This document shows, one piece after another, positions 36,626 through 45,022 of a DNA stretch of 46,350 bases. The notes beneath the pieces are model-generated. The model worked only from the letters and a program-made list of their open reading frames with translations. It was not told the DNA's origin and did no database searches. Numbering within the stretch: position 1 is the stretch's first letter; every line of letters begins with the position of its first letter. The translations under genes and the position numbers were made by a program. The stretch lies in IMG/VR virus record IMGVR_UViG_3300045971_000364, positions 1 through 46,350 of that record; one strand, written 5' to 3'. The stretch comes from a virus.

Positions 36626-38881
36626 TTAGTCCACCAGTTGAACCATTAGGTTAGAGTGATTCTCTGGGGCGATGCCAAGCTCGTCGGCCACTTCAAGCGC
36701 CGTTGCAAGGGCTCCGTTGCTCAGTGATCCTCCAGGTGCCTGGAACGGTTCACCAAGATGTTCTCCGGTGCGACGATCAACGAGCGTCCAATTCACAAGC
36801 GCATCTCCAGGTTCAGGTTCTGCGGCTGCCCTGCGGGCATTTGTCTGTTGCGTGTTCTGTTGTGTGCGTGATTGTGCCGGCTGATGTTGCCATGCTGCGG
36901 CTGAGTTTTGTTGCGGGGGCACTGGACCGCGTGTGGCGCGACGGATAGCTATTTGGTCTTGAACAGCCATTGATATTCCTTGCTGATCCATATATTGCGA
37001 ACCAAAGATGCTGGCTCCCGCAATGCTGTCAGCATAAATCGGCGGCCCAACATTTTCACCTGTCCTTAGATTGAATAACTGCCACTTCTGTTCAGTGTTT
37101 GCGGTAGGCATTCCATGGAAATCTTTTGGATCGCCATCTCTCCTCTTTAGCACAACCGTCAGTCTAGAATCTGGAAAGGTATCGGGCAACTCCCACTCCA
37201 TACGCGCTGCCATCTTTGCGGTCTGCGGGGAGGTAGCGTGAACATCTAATACGCGCGGCATGGCGCTGCTGCATGTGACACTATACACCCCTTCAACCTC
37301 TTTCTCGGTTCGCTTAGCTTCCCGTCTATTCTGAATAGTTCTGATGAAGTTTTTCATTCCCATCATGGTCAAATCTCCGGAGGCATACTTAGCGAAGATA
37401 GCTATAGGATCTGCTCCGCCTTTCGGGGCAAGCAGTTTGTATAGCTTCTTCATGTATTCTTTACGATATTTCTGCGGATCACCGGCGGCATCAAGTGCCA
37501 CTACAGCGCGATACAGAGTGTTCTCAATAAGGTCAAACTTTTCGTCAAGCCAGTCACCGCCAGGAGACCTGAACTCAACATATCCGCCTTTGTTATTGAC
37601 GCTGACAAACTTCTGGGTGTCGCCTGAGTGGATAGACTCAGATGCGAGTTTATCCAAGCCTTGGCGCATGGTATCAAATAGATTGGCAACTCGTTGCTCC
37701 GTCATGTTATTGGCCTGCTCCTTGAGTTTATCCAATGCTGACCGACAGTAAGTATTTCCTTGTCGCTCAAATTGTTCCAGGATGTGATTGTCACCGAGTA
37801 GCAGAACCAGCTTGACATAATCCATGGTGCTTTTATCAACACCAGGAACGCTCACATTGATGTGGAGTCCAGTCGATTCATTGGTGTAGCAACCCTTTCT
37901 ATCGGCCCAGTTTTTGATTTTATGTAGATCACTGATCATCTTGACCAGAGACAACGGCGGGCTGATGAACTCAAGCCCGGCATCACCTTCATCATTCGTA
38001 TCATCAAGACTACCATCTGGTTCCAGATTGTAGGTGTTTGGTGCTCTCTTGCTCTGATGATATGCGCCGTGATTTACTGGTCGGTCGATCATTCTTGAGA
38101 ACTCGTCTGCTACTGAGGCGACATCAATAGAAGATTCGCCAGATGGTTCCCACTGGGTGTAATGTGGCCAGGTGACTGTAAAATTGTTCTCAATGTCAGA
38201 CATGCGGTTGTAGCCTTCATCATCTAACCAGTTCTCTACATCAAACAAATCATCCCCATCATCATAGAACTTCTCTTTGACACGCTCATAATCACTACCT
38301 TCATTGGTCCATTCTTCATCGACAAGAGTATCAATCTCTCTTTCGGCGACATCTACGGCTCTCAACCAGTTGTTATGTGCCTCTGAGTCTTCCATTTCTT
38401 TGCTTGAGGTTTTGTCTTTGTTGCGGAGGTATGCTTCTTTGGCGTCATCTTTCTCTTGTGCTGTGAAGCCAAGATCATTCATTGCGCGGTTAATGGCTTC
38501 GTCCTGGTCAAAGTCTTCTTCCATGTCTGCTTTCAGAAGATCCTTACCTTCATCATGCCACTTGGTGAGCATTGCTTCATCTCGCCATTCCATATAAGCC
38601 TCATCAAGGTCATTGCGCAATCGTTGTAGGTCTCTACGGCTCATGTTCCCGTCACCACCACTGAAAAAATCAATGATGCCATCGATGTCGTAGCCGGTCC
38701 GTTCGTCCATCCCGTAATCTGGTTCAGGTTCAAAGTCTGAACCATCGTCCTCCGATTCAACATCAGGGACATACATCTCAAACTCCATACCAGCTTTTGC
38801 GGGAATTTTGGCAACAAGGGACTTCAACGCATTTGGCGTCATTGCGACCTCATTCAACGGCTGGACTTCATGTATCTTCAT
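36626..38881 (-). CDS. Amidoligase-family protein 3 with tag-like N-terminus
   Basis: A 751-residue protein from ATG 38881 (MKIHEVQPLNEVAM; L-N-E site); the longer frame to 38965 covers the late-type promoter and the membrane gene. Amidoligase motifs are KAGMEFEMYVP, LEPDGSL, LEFISPPLS, TGLHINVSVP and YVEFRSPGGDWL. A long acidic segment separates the first motif from the rest. The C-terminal 150 residues have a low-complexity Gln/Ala stretch and two short similar segments, WQLFNLRTGENVG and WTLVDRRTGEHLG. It is the most divergent of the three amidoligases. Confidence 0.78.
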   Translation of the reverse strand: MKIHEVQPLNEVAMTPNALKSLVAKIPAKAGMEFEMYVPDVESEDDGSDFEPEPDYGMDERTGYDIDGIIDFFSGGDGNMSRRDLQRLRNDLDEAYMEWRDEAMLTKWHDEGKDLLKADMEEDFDQDEAINRAMNDLGFTAQEKDDAKEAYLRNKDKTSSKEMEDSEAHNNWLRAVDVAEREIDTLVDEEWTNEGSDYERVKEKFYDDGDDLFDVENWLDDEGYNRMSDIENNFTVTWPHYTQWEPSGESSIDVASVADEFSRMIDRPVNHGAYHQSKRAPNTYNLEPDGSLDDTNDEGDAGLEFISPPLSLVKMISDLHKIKNWADRKGCYTNESTGLHINVSVPGVDKSTMDYVKLVLLLGDNHILEQFERQGNTYCRSALDKLKEQANNMTEQRVANLFDTMRQGLDKLASESIHSGDTQKFVSVNNKGGYVEFRSPGGDWLDEKFDLIENTLYRAVVALDAAGDPQKYRKEYMKKLYKLLAPKGGADPIAIFAKYASGDLTMMGMKNFIRTIQNRREAKRTEKEVEGVYSVTCSSAMPRVLDVHATSPQTAKMAARMEWELPDTFPDSRLTVVLKRRDGDPKDFHGMPTANTEQKWQLFNLRTGENVGPPIYADSIAGASIFGSQYMDQQGISMAVQDQIAIRRATRGPVPPQQNSAAAWQHQPAQSRTQQNTQQTNARRAAAEPEPGDALVNWTLVDRRTGEHLGEPFQAPGGSLSNGALATALEVADELGIAPENHSNLMVQLVD

Positions 38882-39296
38882 TTTTGATCCTAGTCGAGTA
38901 TTTATCAGGCTTCCAAACATGGTAAATACTCTCCTCGACGGTCCTTGCCAGTATCCATATCTCACCGACTACCGCTGACACAAACAGCAGACCAAGTGTT
39001 TCAGATGGTGTTGCCAGCATACTTGCCGTGAACAGTAATGAGAATACCCATATAGATATTATTGATGTCAGAAATTGAATGATGACACGAGATTTTTGTA
39101 GCACAAGTTCAACGGCCCTAGACAGAATAGAACCTGACAAAACAAGCATCCAGAAGTGCTCAGGAAATATCTCAGTAAGAGCCTTCAATGCCTGATCTGG
39201 CTGGTAGTGAATCGCAATTATGCTGACAAGCATTGTCAAAATTGAGAATACTTTAGTTGGTCGCATACCCTCAGAATATATTGAATGGAATGGCAT
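38868..39296 (-). CDS. Membrane protein A of a four-gene cassette
   Basis: A 142-residue protein with about four hydrophobic segments. Its C-terminal half (SIIS-IWVFSLLFTASMLAT, then VGEIWILARTVEE) is similar to that of the gene at 39963-40418, so the two are paralogues. ATG 39296 shares its A with the upstream TAA. Position between packaged-type proteins suggests a membrane or virion-entry role, or lysis; no known holin signature is visible. Confidence 0.7.
   Translation of the reverse strand: MPFHSIYSEGMRPTKVFSILTMLVSIIAIHYQPDQALKALTEIFPEHFWMLVLSGSILSRAVELVLQKSRVIIQFLTSIISIWVFSLLFTASMLATPSETLGLLFVSAVVGEIWILARTVEESIYHVWKPDKYSTRIKNEDT
38899..38906 (-). promoter_or_regulatory. Late-type promoter element (GATAAATA)
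   Basis: Minus-strand GATAAATA, 17 bases before ATG 38881, with a weak AGGAT in between. It lies within the 3' part of the membrane gene upstream. Confidence 0.55.
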
Positions 39297-39589
39297 TATG
39301 CTCTCCTGTCCATGGCGATATAGATGAACGCAGCCTCTACAGATGTTTTGTACACCGTCCAGACTATATCAACTGCCCAGGTGCCGGCATAGTTTGCCTC
39401 AACGAAATAAGAATACCAACGATATCCCTGCGCGCCGATGAGAAACACCGATAACCAGACGAAAATAATCATGGTTCGCCGGTCACTGTCTCGTTGTTCT
39501 ACTCTGCGACGAACAAGACAGGCGTAGATTGCGACGAATGCCAAAATTATAGGAAGTAATTGGAATACGGCGTGTAGTAGTTCTTTCAT
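39296..39589 (-). CDS. Small membrane protein B
   Basis: A 97-residue protein with two or three transmembrane segments (LLPIILAFVAIYACLV; MIIFVWLSVFLIGA; WAVDIVWTVYKTSV less hydrophobic) and a basic loop (RRRVEQRDSDRR) between the first two. It is coupled by overlap to both neighbours. It is holin-sized, but I see no holin family signature. Confidence 0.65.
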   Translation of the reverse strand: MKELLHAVFQLLPIILAFVAIYACLVRRRVEQRDSDRRTMIIFVWLSVFLIGAQGYRWYSYFVEANYAGTWAVDIVWTVYKTSVEAAFIYIAMDRRA

Positions 39590-39966
39590 TGCTTATGCTC
39601 CTCGATATTCAGCAGATGATCAATTTCCGCCTGTATATGATCCGGTACCGGGACTGTGTGAGTGTTCAGCAGACCGCGCATATGGATGATCACTACGATC
39701 AGGCGAGTAATTTTGACTGCCTGAGTATGAATGAGTTGATCCATCGCCTCTACTTTTTCTTCCAGCTTACGCATACGCTCATCGCGTATGACATTCTGTT
39801 TCTCATATGAGGTTTGAATGTCGCCGACCAAAGCCTGTTGCGTTGATGACATGGTGCCATCGAGCTTGTCCCTCTTGAACATAGCCAAAAGCTTTGGCAG
39901 GAAGAGCGCTCCGCTAACCAGACTTCCGGCGATCATGCTACCTATAGTTAGTAAATCGTTGTTCAT
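39586..39966 (-). CDS. Membrane-anchored coiled-coil protein C
   Basis: A 126-residue protein with an N-terminal transmembrane segment (residues 5-28) and a long charged coiled coil (MRKLEEKVEAMDQLIHTQ). The layout is spanin-like (Rz) in outline, but a C-terminal His/Glu helix and the lack of a partner lipoprotein argue against a firm call. It overlaps the next gene by four bases. Confidence 0.6.
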   Translation of the reverse strand: MNNDLLTIGSMIAGSLVSGALFLPKLLAMFKRDKLDGTMSSTQQALVGDIQTSYEKQNVIRDERMRKLEEKVEAMDQLIHTQAVKITRLIVVIIHMRGLLNTHTVPVPDHIQAEIDHLLNIEEHKQ

Positions 39967-40418
39967 GTGCGCCTCTCAAATCTGCCATTTATCTTATCGT
40001 CAATGGTCCTATATAGGATCCACACCTCAAGAGCCATTGGGATGAGAACTAACATGCTCATCCCGTCAATTGGTGTCATAATCATGCTGCCTGTCATAAC
40101 AATGGACCAGGTCCAGATTCCGATGATTGGGCCGGTGTATGTTGCTATCTCATTTACTATTGTGGCGAAGCGATCAGCGGGGACGATGAATAATTCAATA
40201 ATCCGGCATATGGCATGAAATGATAAAAATATCACCCAAATATACCATGGCATCATCTGAATCAAGAAGGACAGATCATCATGCGGATCATGACTTGGTT
40301 CCATGCATACCCCAATGACACCAAGTAACGATGCGACTATCGCAAGTAACTTGATTGGTCTGGTGCTATCTCGGAGTATTGACTTGATTTTGGTCCAAGC
40401 TGATATTTGACGAGGCAT
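39963..40418 (-). CDS. Membrane protein D, paralogue of A
   Basis: A 151-residue protein from ATG 40418 (MPRQISAWTKI), preferred over 40442 because AAGGTG lies five bases upstream. It has about four hydrophobic segments. GIWTWSIVMTGSMIMT and ALEVWILYRTIDDKI align with the gene at 38868-39296. It directly follows the 896-residue late protein gene. Confidence 0.7.
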   Translation of the reverse strand: MPRQISAWTKIKSILRDSTRPIKLLAIVASLLGVIGVCMEPSHDPHDDLSFLIQMMPWYIWVIFLSFHAICRIIELFIVPADRFATIVNEIATYTGPIIGIWTWSIVMTGSMIMTPIDGMSMLVLIPMALEVWILYRTIDDKINGRFERRT

Positions 40419-40419
40419 A

Positions 40420-43110
40420 TTACACCTTACGGAAGACATCAATCTTCTTCAGTTCATCTCGGTGAATTCTGTCCTGCGCCTTTTCTTGTCCTCGAAAGTG
40501 CATGATCGCCTGGTGAATTGATTTGACTGGAGCCGCCTTGACTTTTTCAGAATAGTCCCTTACCTTGCCAATTGAAAGCTCGTCAAGTTTTTCATCCGGT
40601 TGTTCCGCATCAGCTTCACCATGAGCTTCTTGCCATTGCTTGAACGCTGCTCTTGCGGAGATTGGCTTGTCAGACTCGGTGCCCATGAATGTCAGGAACG
40701 ATGGTTGTTTCTTCAGATCAATATTCCAACCGCCTTGACCGTCTTTGACATCGACTCGGCATCCGTCTTCCGTCTGTTCCATACCTGTCACTGCGAATGT
40801 TCCTACTGGTGTGCTTGGATCAACTGGGTTGCTTCTGGCAGTCACTCTGATGACCAACTGTCCTTCTGCTTCGTCCAATGGTTCTTCGTAGCCGTAGTCA
40901 CCATCTTTGAAGTGATCATAATATGCGTACATATCGTTGAAGCCGTTCAGACGACAAGCCTTGTCAAGTATGTCACCGATCCTGAATTCTTGAACGCCAC
41001 CCTTCTTCAACCACGGTGCCATGTAATCAATTGGGTCACCATCTGGGAAAATCTGTCCGACGACTGCTTCAAGCTTGCGCCATACTTTTGAGTAGTCTTC
41101 CTTAGTAAGACCGTTCTTGTCACGGACAACACGAGGACCAGCTGGTGCTTTCGGTGGAATTGGATTGCCTTGGCGATCAAGCGGAACTCCACCTGGACCT
41201 GCTATCATTCTTCCTTCGTCAACTTCTGGGTTTGCGTCCGGGGCTATTGATCGAACTGCCATGTGTGCTTGCTGTCCTTGCAATTTAGCCATTGCCCGGT
41301 GGATTCTGGCGACTTCTTTTGGATATTTGTAGCGACCTGTCTCAATCTCCCCAAGCCGTTTTTTGTAGTAGGCCATCATGTAGTCAGGTGTCATGTATGA
41401 TGAATTCCCACCGTTGTCAGCACCACCGTATTTCTCTGTGTATCGACGACCGGTGTGTAAATTCATCCAATCACCGACGTTAGTTTTCACCCAGTTATTA
41501 TCTCCTCTGGTTTCGTCAACTTCTTGTTCAGGTTGCTTAGGAGCAACTTCAGGCACGACACTTTCGTAGTCGCGCATCGTCAGTGTCTTACCACGGGCAC
41601 CAGCAGCAATCAGTTTTTCAGCAAGATCATGCAGGTCCATGTCTGTGTTGGCATCTTCCCGAGCGAACTCAAGCAATCTGATCAACAGAGGAATATCTAC
41701 TTTGACGGTGTCAGTTGGATTCACGGAGACTTCTGGTTTGTTCAACAGACCAGGATGATACTGACGACCTTTGCCTGGAGCACGGATCAAATCGGATTCG
41801 GTGACTTCTGCTTCGGTCACGTTTTTCCTCAACAACGGAAGACGATCTTCTACACCAAACGTCATTACTAATTCTTTTAGTGGCGCGGCTAGATAACGAC
41901 GATTTTGGTCGGTAAAGGCATTGTCATAACCTTCTTCAAAATCAGCGTTTGACTTTGTTCCTGTAGGATAGGGATTACTCGGCTCTTCTTTTTGTTTGGC
42001 AGTAATAGCATAATACGCAAACTTACCAAGGGCCTTGGCCTTGGGGTCATCACCACCGGTGCTTTCCCCCATATTTCTTGGATCGGAATGAACTTCGTCA
42101 TGTGGTTTCCACTGGCCGTCTATCTTTCGTTGTGCCCTACCTTTGCTGAATTCGGCTTTGAAGATTGGCTGATCTTCCGGGGAGTAGTGTGATCTGACAT
42201 ATTCGGCATTCCATGGAAAATTGTTATACCCATTATGCCAACCTTGCTTCTTTGGATCTAATTGAAAGGGGACAGACTCATCTCCTAGGGCGCCTTCAGT
42301 CACACTTTGCTTCAGGCAATGTTTTAGTTCTGCTACGGCTTCTTCATATGAATCATATCCGGAGTTATCTATGTTATTGGCGTAGCACTTCATATACCAG
42401 TTACCATTGCCAGGACTTGCTTCGGGGTCAATACCAACTTCTCCCACTGGCTTGCCGTTCTTCTTGAACACCTTTGTAACTTGGTCTGCTGATTCGTTGA
42501 CGAGGTTGATGCCCTCAATGATTCCTGGTTTTCTTTTCATATCAATAACTTTCTTGAGAGAGGCAACATCACCAGTTAGTTTGTCAAGGGTTCTGTTTTG
42601 TTTTTCGTCATCCTTCTTGGCATGAGACAACGAGCGTTGAACCCATTTCTTGAACGCAAGTTCGGGATTCTCAGCCGTGGTGTAATGATCTTTGGCGTTC
42701 TGCATCACCGCGGCGAGTTCGGCGTCAGTAGTGCGGGTAAGGTCTGCGAGTCGTTTGTCCTCGGCCGAGCCTTCCCACAGACTTTTTAGTTCGCCAGTTG
42801 ATGGGAGTAAGTCCTCGCGGTCTATAACTTCCTTTTGCCCATTGTTAAATTTGACCTGAGCTTTATCGCTGGTGAGAGCCAGCAAAACCACATGACCGTC
42901 ATAGCCACGGATGAAACAAGTCTCTCCAACCATGGGTTCACGCCCTCCGAGGCCTTCTTCAACAGACTTACTATTAGGGAACTTCTCGCTGGTGCTGATT
43001 CCAGAGAATATGGAGCCTTTACCGCGGCGTTGAATGGGTCCGGCGGCTACAGCAGCAGGTGCTATTGCGCCCGACGTTGTTGATGTTTCTGTTAGGTGCG
43101 ATATTTTCAT
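40420..43110 (-). CDS. 896-residue late protein with capsid-tag-like N-terminus
   Basis: A large protein starting MKISHLTETST (L-T-E site). It is made of charged, low-complexity linkers between small folded segments, such as GETCFIRGYDGHVVLLAL near residue 60, GNWYMKCYANNIDNSGYDSY, and DYSKVWRKLEAVVG with FRIGDILDKACRLNGF in the last third. Many L/I-x-E triplets occur in the linkers, fitting a packaged, protease-processed protein. No enzyme motif is recognised. It could be an internal head or scaffold-type protein. It starts seven bases after CATAAATA. Confidence 0.7.
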   Translation of the reverse strand: MKISHLTETSTTSGAIAPAAVAAGPIQRRGKGSIFSGISTSEKFPNSKSVEEGLGGREPMVGETCFIRGYDGHVVLLALTSDKAQVKFNNGQKEVIDREDLLPSTGELKSLWEGSAEDKRLADLTRTTDAELAAVMQNAKDHYTTAENPELAFKKWVQRSLSHAKKDDEKQNRTLDKLTGDVASLKKVIDMKRKPGIIEGINLVNESADQVTKVFKKNGKPVGEVGIDPEASPGNGNWYMKCYANNIDNSGYDSYEEAVAELKHCLKQSVTEGALGDESVPFQLDPKKQGWHNGYNNFPWNAEYVRSHYSPEDQPIFKAEFSKGRAQRKIDGQWKPHDEVHSDPRNMGESTGGDDPKAKALGKFAYYAITAKQKEEPSNPYPTGTKSNADFEEGYDNAFTDQNRRYLAAPLKELVMTFGVEDRLPLLRKNVTEAEVTESDLIRAPGKGRQYHPGLLNKPEVSVNPTDTVKVDIPLLIRLLEFAREDANTDMDLHDLAEKLIAAGARGKTLTMRDYESVVPEVAPKQPEQEVDETRGDNNWVKTNVGDWMNLHTGRRYTEKYGGADNGGNSSYMTPDYMMAYYKKRLGEIETGRYKYPKEVARIHRAMAKLQGQQAHMAVRSIAPDANPEVDEGRMIAGPGGVPLDRQGNPIPPKAPAGPRVVRDKNGLTKEDYSKVWRKLEAVVGQIFPDGDPIDYMAPWLKKGGVQEFRIGDILDKACRLNGFNDMYAYYDHFKDGDYGYEEPLDEAEGQLVIRVTARSNPVDPSTPVGTFAVTGMEQTEDGCRVDVKDGQGGWNIDLKKQPSFLTFMGTESDKPISARAAFKQWQEAHGEADAEQPDEKLDELSIGKVRDYSEKVKAAPVKSIHQAIMHFRGQEKAQDRIHRDELKKIDVFRKV

Positions 43111-43117
43111 AGTATTG

Positions 43118-43125
43118 TATTTATG
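43118..43125 (-). promoter_or_regulatory. Late-type promoter element (CATAAATA)
   Basis: Minus-strand CATAAATA ends seven bases before ATG 43110. It directly adjoins the stop of the upstream nucleotidyltransferase gene. Confidence 0.6.
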
Positions 43126-44013
43126 CTACTTTCTCAATAACGGAGGAATCCCGGCCCTTGAGATGTTCCAGCCGAACTTTTTAGCACTCTTTTTCATGGT
43201 ATATGGGTTGATATCAACCGATAACGCCGTTTTGAATCTGGGGTCGTTCTTTTCAGCATTGCTTGGGATGTATCCTGATGCACCTTCAGTAGTGTATTGC
43301 CCTTCAACACTCAGGCGTTTGCTGTGTAGTCTGTCACGCAACGCATACAACTTGGTGAGGGTGCCTTGAGTTCTGACTACCTTGTATGCCAGATTCTCCG
43401 GGGAGAATTCACCACCCTTAGACAGTCCGGCGCGGCGATAGCGATGTATAGTGTCAAGCACAGCTCCGATTTTTACAATGTCAGAGGTCTCCAGCGCCAG
43501 TTCAGCCAGGGTAGCAAGCTTTTCGTATTTGGCTTTGGTGGCATCTTGATCAAAATTAGCACGGCGCTTGCTTGGAATCTTGATCCACTTGTCATTCTTG
43601 ACGGAGTATTCACCAACACTGACCACTGGTTTCGCCGCATCTTGGATGTAGAGTTCAACAGGGATGTCCTTGACAAGGATGTCATGCGTGTCGTTGTATA
43701 TCGTTTTCTTTGCTGAAAACAGCTCCTGATACACTGAATCATTTGACAGTTTTGACATATCAACCTGAATGTGTAGGTCTAGGTCCGAGTGATCGGTGTA
43801 GCTAAATGCTGCGTTGGAGCCTGAGATTGTGATGTCAACGATGTGTATGTTATCTATCCCCATCTCATCCATGAAATCGTTGGCAATCTCCATCAACCGA
43901 GAGCGAATAGGTCCAATTAGTTTATTGTGAAGGAACAGCTTGGTATTCAGGGTATCGTGAAAAGTTACGGCATCTGATAACTTGAAGGATTCAATCTCTT
44001 TGATAGTAGTCAT
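43126..44013 (-). CDS. Nucleotidyltransferase (Pol beta-like)
   Basis: A 295-residue protein from ATG 44013 (MTTIKEIESFKL). ISGSNAAFSYTDHSDLDLHI has the GS-x(n)-D-x-D signature of minimal nucleotidyltransferases, here GSN...SDLDL, and PVELYIQD supplies the likely third Asp region. It would transfer a nucleotide to a protein, RNA or small molecule; the substrate is unknown. The C-terminal half is basic. The start is four bases from GATAAATA; an alternative ATG at 44034 would place the promoter inside the gene. Confidence 0.8.
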   Translation of the reverse strand: MTTIKEIESFKLSDAVTFHDTLNTKLFLHNKLIGPIRSRLMEIANDFMDEMGIDNIHIVDITISGSNAAFSYTDHSDLDLHIQVDMSKLSNDSVYQELFSAKKTIYNDTHDILVKDIPVELYIQDAAKPVVSVGEYSVKNDKWIKIPSKRRANFDQDATKAKYEKLATLAELALETSDIVKIGAVLDTIHRYRRAGLSKGGEFSPENLAYKVVRTQGTLTKLYALRDRLHSKRLSVEGQYTTEGASGYIPSNAEKNDPRFKTALSVDINPYTMKKSAKKFGWNISRAGIPPLLRK

Positions 44014-44017
44014 ACAG

Positions 44018-44025
44018 TATTTATC
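44018..44025 (-). promoter_or_regulatory. Late-type promoter element (GATAAATA)
   Basis: Minus-strand GATAAATA ends four bases before ATG 44013. A GC-rich hairpin (44037-44060) lies immediately upstream. Confidence 0.6.
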
Positions 44026-44036
44026 AGTAGGCATAG

Positions 44037-44060
44037 GAAGAGGGCAAACCTGCCCTCTTC
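44037..44060. terminator. GC-rich hairpin, terminator-like
   Basis: Perfect inverted repeat GAAGAGGGC-AAACCT-GCCCTCTTC (9-bp stem, 6-base loop) just after the stop of the glycosyltransferase gene. There is no T-tract, so it may work as a processing or stability element instead of an intrinsic terminator. Confidence 0.5.
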
Positions 44061-44065
44061 ATCCA

Positions 44066-44962
44066 TCACTTGATTTCGTTGCCGTCCTGATCAACGAGCT
44101 TCATTCCCTTGGCTCGTTGTTGGTCCATATACAGAGGACCAATCGTATTCATCAGGTAGTCTTGATTTTCCTGACAGAATGTGTATGTTCCGGTGTGACG
44201 CAACAGAATGCGTTTGTCAACCCAGATTTTACCGCCCATGTCGCGCCAGTTCTCGCAGAAGGTCCAATCCTCGCTGTAGTAGCGATTTTGACGGACTGCC
44301 GTGTCAAAATAGGTCTTCAAATACTTGTCATACTTCGGATCAAGACCAATGTCATTGACATATTGCTTGACCGCAGGGTGTGCGTTCAGCTTTTCAAAGA
44401 CATGCTTTTTCATCAACAGAAAACCGGTACCAGCCTTGCTGACTTCCTGAAGATGATCAGGTCCAGTTTCTGCGCCGTCGAATCCGTTGACAACCCATTT
44501 CACCGGCATCGTTTTCATTGGATACAGTCCACCGATGACATCCTTATCACGGTTCAGCAGCACCAATAAATGCCATGGTTCCCAGCCAATGTCAGCATCA
44601 ACGAAGAACAGGTGCGTTGAGTCTGGCATTTCCAGAAACTTAGCCGTGAGGGTGTTTCGTGCGCGACTGATCAACGATTCATTGACCATCGTTTCCAGAG
44701 TCCAATCAATGTTCAACTGTCGTGCGGTATTTGCCCACTTGATGAAGCTCATGAATGTGGATTCAGTGAGCATACCGCCGTAGCAGGGCATGGAGATATG
44801 AACCTTGGTTGTTTTCAGGAAGTCAACATTGACTTGCACCGAACCTGGTGCTGGCTCCGGGGCTTTTGGTGCTTCAGCAGGGGCCGTCTCCTGAATCTGC
44901 TCGACTACCTCTTGTAGTTGTTCGACTGGGATAGTCGCCTTTTTTGATTTGCGTGTTGCCAT
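44066..44962 (-). CDS. GT-A-type glycosyltransferase
   Basis: A 298-residue protein. After a basic N-terminus and an Ala/Pro/Glu-rich segment comes VHISMPCYGG, then ESLISRARNTL, and HLFFVDADIGW, where DAD is the metal/nucleotide-sugar-binding DxD motif. IGGLYP follows. This layout matches phage glycosyltransferase-2-like proteins. It would transfer a sugar from a nucleotide sugar to phage DNA, virion protein or host target. ATG 44962 has a GAGG ribosome-binding site. A weak TTGACC-type -35 upstream is not convincing. Confidence 0.85.
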   Translation of the reverse strand: MATRKSKKATIPVEQLQEVVEQIQETAPAEAPKAPEPAPGSVQVNVDFLKTTKVHISMPCYGGMLTESTFMSFIKWANTARQLNIDWTLETMVNESLISRARNTLTAKFLEMPDSTHLFFVDADIGWEPWHLLVLLNRDKDVIGGLYPMKTMPVKWVVNGFDGAETGPDHLQEVSKAGTGFLLMKKHVFEKLNAHPAVKQYVNDIGLDPKYDKYLKTYFDTAVRQNRYYSEDWTFCENWRDMGGKIWVDKRILLRHTGTYTFCQENQDYLMNTIGPLYMDQQRAKGMKLVDQDGNEIK

Positions 44963-45022
44963 AGTATCCTCATGTTAGATACTAATATTTAGACTGGCAA
45001 GGTCAAGGCGAAATATTTTTAT

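Noticed and set aside
39586-39966. Rz-type i-spanin
   Set aside because: The TM-coiled-coil layout fits loosely, but no overlapping lipoprotein Rz1-type frame was seen and the neighbours are not canonical lysis genes.
44034-44034. Alternative start of the nucleotidyltransferase at 44034
   Set aside because: It would put the GATAAATA element inside the coding region and begin within the hairpin's downstream arm, so ATG 44013 is preferred.
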